Shown here one piece after another: positions 57,096 to 64,000 of a stretch of 64,000 nucleotides of DNA. The stretch spans positions 25,469,503 through 25,533,502 of the forward strand of contig OZ024806.1 of assembly GCA_964017045.1 (NCBI GenBank), read 5' to 3'. The notes below the pieces were generated by a model. It was given only the letters and a program-made list of their open reading frames with translations. It made no database searches and was not told where the DNA came from. Each line of letters starts with the position of its first letter. The stretch's first letter is position 1. This stretch comes from Omphiscola glabra. Its lineage: Eukaryota > Mollusca > Gastropoda > Lymnaeidae. Made by a program: the position numbers and the translations under genes.

Positions 57096-57169
57096 GAAAA
57101 TGCAAATTTATCAGAGTTCGCTAGAGTCGGTTTCGTAACAGAACTCAGTTAAATACAGGAAAAGTGTGC

Positions 57170-57375
57170 AACCAAAACAGGGTGTCACCAGAAGAGGATG
57201 CCATTAAAACAGGGTGTCAACAGACAGGGGTTACACCAGAGCAGGGTGTCACTAGAGTAAGGTGCCCCCAGATCAAGATGCCACTAGAGCTAGATGATTC
57301 CAATGCAGAGTAGATTATTACCAGAGCAGGCCTCCACCACAACAGGCTGATACAATCACAGGATGCCACCATAAC
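57170..57375. repeat. Degenerate ~20-bp repeat
   Basis: Loose copies of cagggtgtcaccagaagag with variable spacing. Confidence 0.6.
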
Positions 57376-57429
57376 AAGGCTAGGGATCTCTCTCTTTCTC
57401 TCAAACATCTTAATAATAGGATGTTACCA

Positions 57430-59030
57430 TAACAAGGCTAGGGATCTGTCTCTCTCAAGCATCTCATTGTTGCCTACACTTATGCACTATTTATCAATAT
57501 CTGCGTGTCTGTGGCTTCACGTGAAATTAGCTTTTTTGTTTAAAACTCAGACTTATGAAGAACTATTTACGATAGATAACATGTCATGAGCCCATGTCTT
57601 CGTGTCTCGCCATTTTGTCAAGTGAAAGTGATAAGGTGAAGAATGTCAATTAACTTTTGATGACTTGTTTGCATCTTTGAAGACCTGGAAAGTCATTTTA
57701 ACTTCAAAGTTTAAGATTTCAATAAAACGTAATTTTGTGCGTTATTTCGCTTAGTCGCTGCCACCTCATATTCTAGTTTCTCTTCTTTTGTCTTCTGTTC
57801 CTTTAAGACTTTGCTAATTTATAAACAATACTCTACGCGGTTTTGTAAGAACTGGTTAAGAATGAGTCGGTTTAGGTCTAAGTATGGGTGGGGGAGGAGC
57901 GGGTGGCACCATGAGTTTCACCCACCGGAGAGGGGCACCAACCCTAGTGACGACTCTGGATCCATAATATGCAAAGTGGACACCCTATCGCGTCTACCCC
58001 AACCCGACCACCCCACACCATTTTATCTATCTAGAATTCATGTTGGGGGGGGGGGGGGTAAGGATGACAAAGCTATTTTTGTAATGTTGCCGTCACGCGT
58101 CATACATGACCGAGAATTAACAAGAAATGTTTAGGTTAAGGTAACATTGTTTGAGCCATGTTTCACGTGTACAAAATCTGGGTGACCCTCAACGTGCCCC
58201 TGACCCCGCTCTCACCCACCTCCAAATTACAAAAATAAAATGTAAAACAAATATAACAAGAACTATTTTAAAAATCACCCCATAAAAATCCATACAAGTT
58301 TGTATTTCAAGTAACTAACTTGGTGTTAAAGAAATGTTATATGGTCGTTTTATAGCCAAAAATACTTGTAGACCTTTTCTCGGAGAACTGAAATATTTTA
58401 TGTTATAACAAAAACTGGGTTAGTTCACTTTGACATTGCCGGGGTTCTGCCAGTTATTTTTTGAGTGTGTGTTGGCATGACGTGTGTGTGTGTTTGCTTC
58501 CATGCGTGTCTGTCACATTTCGTGCATATTTAAAGATTCATTCAGACCCAAGTCCAACGTCATGTAGTGGTCAGCACAATCTAGGGCTCTTTGGTCCTTG
58601 TTACGGGTCGTCTAAATATGTATTCTCCAGTACAAAGAATTCAATGGGATTTAACGTTCCTAGATATCACCAACCCCAACTACTCCCCATTGATATTGAC
58701 CGGTGAATGTATATCTGTACTGTAACACTTCTATTTGGCCAATGATATACTGCAACGTAACACTTCTGTTAGGCAAACCGTGATCTGAATATTCACACCA
58801 GGGTTTAAACAGCAGGGCAATAGCGCCCCACAATTCCACTGCACCCCCCCAAAAAAAAAATAATTACAAAAATACATATTTACAATTTAGACCCAATTTT
58901 TTGAACGGTTCTGTGATGTTTTAAATACTGACCATTGGTCACTAAGCTCGGCTAATTTAACTGTAAACCTCGAGGTTTTGTGACAACCGCGAGTTTCTGT
59001 GGCTCATTAACATAATGATTTGCATTTGTC
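57430..59030. other. GLS intron 2, right end
   Basis: No exon or transposon end recognised before the exon 3 acceptor. Poly-G at 58046-58057. Confidence 0.4.
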
Positions 59031-59037
59031 CTTCCAG

Positions 59038-59174
59038 GCCTTGCGAACCACTGGACTGAGGGAGTCAGATCCAAGGCTCAAAGAATGCATGCAGAATCTC
59101 AACAGTGTCCAGACAGAGATCATCGACATAGATTCTGTGCAGAATATCTACATTGACAGGGAGACTTTCAGAGA
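59038..59174 (+). CDS. GLS: Glutaminase, coding exon 3
   Basis: This 137-nt exon encodes ALRTTGLRESDPRLKECMQN and the following segment up to DRETFR (residues 129-173), leaving phase 2. The string TGLRxSDPRLKECM is nearly identical to human GLS and is diagnostic for the N-terminal helical domain that precedes the serine-lactamase-like catalytic domain. The acceptor is ccttccag and the donor agaga|gtaggt at 59175. The last 31 nt of the exon together with the donor form the unit of the 50-bp tandem array that follows at once. Confidence 0.95.
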
Positions 59175-59825
59175 GTAGGTCACATTAAGTTTGATATCTA
59201 CAATGACAGGGAGACGACTTTCAAAGAGTAGGTCACATTAAGTTTGATATCTGCATTGACAGGGAGACTTTCAGAGAGTAGGTCACACTAAGTTTGATAT
59301 CTGCATTGACAGGGAGACTTTCAGAGAGTAGGTCACACTAAGTTTGATATCTGCATTGACAGGGAGACTTTCAGAGAGTAGGTCACATTAAGTTTGATAT
59401 ATGCATTGACAGGGAGACTTTCAGAGAGTAGGTCACATTAAGTTTGATATCTGCATTGACAGGGAGACTTTCAGCGAGTAGGTCACATTAAGTTTGATAT
59501 CTGCATTGACAGGGAGACTTTCAGAGAGTAGGTCACATTAACTTTGATATCTGCATTGACAGGGATATCACTTTCAGAGAGTAGGTCACATTAAGTTTGA
59601 TATCTGCATTGACAGGGAGACTTTCAGAGAGTAGGTCACATTAACTTTGATATCTACAATGACAGGGAGATGACTTTCAGAGAGCAGGTCACATTAAGTT
59701 TGATATTTCCATTGACAGGGAGATCAGAGAGTAGGTCACATTAAGTTTGATATCTCCATTGACAGGGAGATCAGAGAGTAGGTCACATTAAGTTTGATAT
59801 CTATAAAGACAGGGAGACTTTCAAA
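59144..59825 (+). repeat. 50-bp array made of GLS exon 3 end plus donor, 13 sites
   Basis: The unit joins exon-derived catt|gacagggagactttcagaga to intron-derived gtaggtcacattaagtttga. Donor-type GTAGGT recurs at 59175 (the real one), 59228, 59278, 59328, 59378, 59428, 59478, 59528, 59581, 59631, 59731 and 59778, with GCAGGT at 59684. Using any later donor would extend exon 3 into an in-frame TAG directly after the native boundary (AGA GAG TAG). Confidence 0.95.
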
Positions 59826-60289
59826 AATATCTTTAGTGACACTTTTAATCCTTTTTTCCCCAAGGACACCATATGTCATATTCTTATGCACTTCATCATG
59901 GAAAAATCCGAGGCTTGAACTGACTTGGTTGATACTTGCTACATCTCACTAACACAATGCTCTTTTTAAAGACGTGTGTGTTTGTGTGTGTTTATGTCTG
60001 TTTATGTCTCATGTGGGGGGGGGGGGGGTGACATGAGCAAAATGTAACTTGACTTTGACGTCTGCTAGTCAAGGTGATTTGAAAAATCATCTGTTCTTGT
60101 ACATGTTGCGGGGTGGTCACGGTTGGTGGGTTTTATGTGGAGTCTAGTGCATTGTTTAAACACAATGAAATATATGACAGGAGCATGAAACTGATATGTG
60201 TAAGGACCATGAGACAACTGGCATGGAATATTTTATTGTCCAGAAAAGTGGTCACGCCTCAGACATGGGTTCATATGGCGTATTAATAC

Positions 60290-60850
60290 AAGAGCTGACA
60301 GAATGTCATATGTCATGGATTCATATGTCAGACTGATACAGCTGACAGAATGTCATATGTCATGGATTCATATGTCAGACTGATACAGCTGGTAGAATGT
60401 ATAGACATGGATTGATATGTCAGACTGATACAGCTGATAGAATGTATAGACATGGATTCATATGTCAGACTGATACAGCTGGCAGAATGTATAAACATGG
60501 ATTCATATGTCGGACTGATACAGTTGACAGAATGTATAGACATGGATTCATATGTCGGACTGATACAGCTGGCAGAATGTACAGACATGGATTCATATGT
60601 CAGACTGATACAGCTGACAGAATGTATAGACATGGATTCATATGTCAGACTGATACAGCTGATAGAATGTATAGACATGGATTCATATGTCAGACTGATA
60701 CAGCTGATAGAATGTATAGACATGGATTCATTTGTCAGACTGATACAGCTGATAGAATGTATAGACATGGATTCATATGTCAGACTGATACAGCTGATAG
60801 AATGTATAGACATGGATTCATACGTTGGACTGATACAGCTGGCAGACAGT
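60290..60850. repeat. 45-bp minisatellite, about 12 copies
   Basis: The core is atgtatagacatggattcat followed by atgtcagactgatacagct. The 45-bp period keeps three frames open as 15-residue repeats (RMYRHGFICQTDTAD and others). Confidence 0.95.
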
Positions 60851-60914
60851 GTTCACATGTCCAAATGTAAAGATATTAAATAAAAACTCATTTTTAACAC
60901 CGAAACCATACATT

Positions 60915-62095
60915 CCAAAATGAAACCCTAAATATCTATGTAAAACCCCAAATGTCTATGTAAACCCCTAAATGTCTATGTAAAACCCTAAATGTCTATG
61001 TAAAACCCTAAATGTCTATGTAAAACCCTAAATGTCTATGTAAAACCCTAAATGTCTATGTAAAACCCTAAATGTCTATGTAAAACCCTAAATGTCTATG
61101 TAAAACCCTAAATGTCTATGTAAAACCCTACATGTCTATGTAAACCCTAAATATCTATGTAAACCCCTAAATGTCTATGTAAAACCCTAAATGTCTACGT
61201 GAAACCCTAATTGTCTAAGTAAAACCCTAAATGTCTATGTAAAACCCTAAATGTCTATGTAAAACCCTAAATGTCTATGTAAAACCCTAAATGTCTATGT
61301 AAAACCCTACATGTCTATGTAAAACCCTACATGTCTATTTAAAACCCTAAATGTCTATGTAAAACCCTAAATGTCTATGTAAAACCCTAAATGTCTATGT
61401 AAAACCTAAATGTCTATGTAAAACCCTAAATGTCTATGTAAAACCCTAAATGTCTAAGTAAAACCCTAAATGTCTATGTAAAACCCTAAATGTCTACGTG
61501 AAACCCTAATTGTCTAAGTAAAACCCTAAATGTCTACGTAAAACCCTAAATGTCTACGTAAACCCTAAATGTCTATGTAAAACCCTAAATGTCTATGTAA
61601 AACCCTAAATGTCTACGTAAAATCCTAAATGTCTATGTAAAACCCTAAATGTCTACGTAAAACCTTAAATGTCTACGTAAAACCTTAAATGTCTACGTAA
61701 ACCCTAAATGTCTACGTAAACCCTAAATGTCTATGTAAAACCCAAAATGTCTATGTAAATCCCTAAATGTCTACGTAAAACCCTAAATGACTACGTAAAA
61801 CCCTAAATGTCTACGTAAAACCTAAATGTCTACTTATAACCCTAAATGTCGATGTAAAACCCTAAATGTCTATGTAAAACCCTAAATCTCAATATCAAAC
61901 CCTAAATGTTGATATAAAAGTCTAAATGTAAATATGAAACACGAAATCTCAGTATGAAACCTTAAATCAAATATCAATATGAAACCTTAAATCTCAAAAT
62001 GAAACCCTAAATCTCAATATGAAGGTCTAAATTTCAATACATAACCCTAAATCTCAATATGAAACCCTAAAACTCAGTATAACACACTCAATTTC
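60915..62095. repeat. 20-bp minisatellite, about 55 copies
   Basis: The unit is taaaaccctaaatgtctatg. Copies 60915-61880 are close to consensus; from 61880 on they decay to aaaccctaaatctcaatatg-type. The ccctaaa core resembles a telomere word but the 20-bp unit is clearly a minisatellite. Confidence 0.95.
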
Positions 62096-62257
62096 AAAAT
62101 TAAAATTTGTATTTTTTATGTCAAAATTTTTTCTAAGAGTTAGTAAAAAATAATTAATAAATATTAAGTTCTATTCCATGCAAAAATATAATTATTTTCA
62201 TATATTTATATATTCCATTATTATAATTGTAATGCAAAACATCCTTTTCCCTTCCAG

Positions 62258-62387
62258 ATGCATAGCAGATAACATTGTGTTGATAGCCAAAGCCTTTAGG
62301 AACCAGTTCATTATACCAGAGTTTGTCCAGTTTACCCAGCGGATAGACGAGTTGTTTTGGAGGGCCAAAGCCAACACCCAGGGCCAG
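62258..62387 (+). CDS. GLS: Glutaminase, coding exon 4
   Basis: This 130-nt exon completes the Glu codon 174 and encodes CIADNIVLIAKAFRNQFIIP and EFVQFTQRIDELFWRAKANT up to GQ (residues 175-217). Human GLS has NIVLLTQAFRRKFVIPDFMSF and HIDELYESAK here. The acceptor is cccttccag and the donor gggccag|gtaggt, leaving phase 0. The catalytic domain and ankyrin repeats must lie to the right of the window. Exons 1-4 together give 217 residues without a stop. Confidence 0.95.
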
Positions 62388-62399
62388 GTAGGTCTGGAT

Positions 62400-63780
62400 A
62401 TTTGACAGTGTCAGGTTGATCTAGTCCCACACATGCAGTCAGGTTGATCTAGTCACACACATGCAGTCAGGTTGATCTGGTCACACACATGCAGTCAGGT
62501 TGATCTAGTCCCACACATGCAGTCAGGTTGATCTAGTCACACACATGCAGTCAGGTTGATTTAGTCACACACATGCAGTCAGGTTGATCTGGTCACACAC
62601 ATGCAGTCAAGTTGATCTAGTCACACACATGCAGTCAGGTTGATATAGTCACACACACATGCAGTCAGGTTGATCTGGTCACACACATGCAGTCAAGTTG
62701 ATCTAGTCACACACATGCAGTCAGGTTGATATAGTCACACACACATGCAGTCAGGTTAATCTAGTCACACACACATGCAGTCAGGTTGATCTAGTCCCAC
62801 ACATGCAGTCAGGTTGATCTAGTCACACACATGCAGTCAGGTTGATTTAGTCACACACATGCAGTCAGGTTGATCTGGTCACACACATGCAGTCAAGTTG
62901 ATCTAGTCACACACATGCAGTCAGGTTGATATAGTCACACACACATGCAGTCAGGTTGATCTGGTCAGACACATGCAGTCATGTATATCTAGTCACACAC
63001 ATGCAGTCAGGTTGATATAGTCACACACACATGCAGTCATGTATAGCTAGTCACACACATGCAGTCAGGTTGATATAGTCACACACACATGCAGTCAGGT
63101 TGATCTAGTCACACACATGCAGTCAAGTTGATCTAGTCACACACAAATGCAGTCAAGTTGATCTAGTCACACACATGCAGTCAAGTTGATATTGTCACAC
63201 ACACATGCAGTCAAGTTGATCTAGTCACACACACATGCAGTCAAGTTGATCTAGTCACACACATGCAGTCAGGTTGATATAGTCACACACACATGCAGTC
63301 ATGCATATCTAGTCACACACATGCAGTCAGGTTGATATAGTCACACACACATGCAGTCATGTATATCTAGTCACACACATGCAGTCAGGTTGATCTAGTC
63401 CCACACATGCAGTCAGGTTGATCTAGTCACACACATGCAGTCAGGTTGATATAGTCACACATACATGCAGTCATGTATATCTAGTCACACACATGCAGTC
63501 AGGTTGATCTAGTCACACACTTGCAGTCAGGTTGATCTAGTCACACACATGCAGTCAGGTTGATCTAGTCACACACATGCAGTCAGGTTGATCTAGTCAC
63601 ACACATGCAGTCAGGTTGATATAGTCACACACATGCAGTCAAGTTGATCTAGTCACACACATGCAGTCAGGTTGATCTAGTCACACACATGCAGTCAAGT
63701 TGATCTGGTCACACACATGCAGTCAGGTTGATCTAGTCACACACACATGCAGTCAGGTTGATCTAGTCACACACATGCAG
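62400..63780 (+). repeat. 28-bp minisatellite after GLS exon 4, about 48 copies
   Basis: The unit has caggttgatctagtcacaca followed by catgcagt; variants add ca (30 bp) or change ctag to tag/tgg. The real donor region caggtaggtctggata matches the unit start caggttgatctggtca in 12 of 16 positions, so the unit may come from the donor. Higher-order blocks recur (tgtatatctag variants at 62984, 63360, 63474). Confidence 0.95.
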
Positions 63781-64000
63781 TTCTTGTATCAAATGACGCA
63801 CACAGTCACAAGCCTTATTACTTTAAAAAAAAAATTCCTGCAGACATATGATAATTATTTGATGAAAATTTGCCTCCTGCCTTCCAACCCCAAGTTCTTA
63901 ATACCATCCTGGAGTAGCCCTTGCAACAAGTGAGGGATCCTCTTCAAAACCCATGCATAGTTACATCTCGAACTCCCCTACAAACATATGTGCAAAGAAT

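Noticed and set aside
60328..60883. Repeat proteins of 140-160 residues on both strands
   Set aside because: Produced by the 45-bp array; three frames are open together.
60915..61880. Telomere-like ccctaaa words
   Set aside because: The words sit in a 20-bp unit with unrelated sequence, far from a chromosome end context and within a gene intron.
62400..63780. Regularly spaced repeats resembling a CRISPR array
   Set aside because: Units are contiguous without unique spacers, and the host is a eukaryote.

Overview
This is an AT-rich, intron-rich animal nuclear sequence. Genes have GT-AG introns of up to 21 kb, and there are no bacterial-style gene clusters. Many minisatellites, several families of short DNA transposons, and LINE and Penelope-like retroelement pieces fit an invertebrate. 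SPIN-like hAT elements are known from the snail Lymnaea, so a gastropod mollusc is my best guess; this is inference.

Three real genes are supported. (1) On the minus strand are the first two coding exons of a membrane-anchored SDR16C-type short-chain dehydrogenase (10145-9859 and 2522-2357). They are separated by a 7.3-kb intron that holds a 2.9-kb minisatellite. (2) On the plus strand, starting 787 bp from the SDR start and diverging from it, is a complete Ku80 (XRCC5) gene. It has 20 coding exons from 10933 to 24869 and every junction keeps frame, giving 728 residues. (3) On the plus strand is the 5' part of a mitochondrial glutaminase gene (GLS): four exons (32559-32848, 37837-37930, 59038-59174, 62258-62387), the last followed by a donor that points beyond the window.

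Other layout: 1-2350, small arrays and a hAT MITE. 2540-5475, a 27-bp array. 5690-7960, LINE fragments. 8925-9158, a hAT MITE. 25-32 kb, the intergenic region, with a LINE, a TA-flanked MITE, a 141-bp triplication and an 0.8-kb foldback element. 33.2-34.5 kb, a Penelope-like element inserted into a LINE. 35.4-37.1 kb, a satellite broken by a GC-rich block. 39-57 kb (GLS intron 2), many minisatellites, a Ginger-like element, a piggyBac-like MITE and two SPIN-like elements. 59-64 kb, three or four long arrays.

The observation most worth following is that several tandem arrays are built from the splice junctions of these genes. Repeat units span the exon edge and the splice site at GLS exons 2 and 3 and XRCC5 exons 6, 9 and 19. 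The case is weaker at SDR exon 2 and GLS exon 4. The introns therefore carry rows of decoy donor or acceptor sites beside the real ones.
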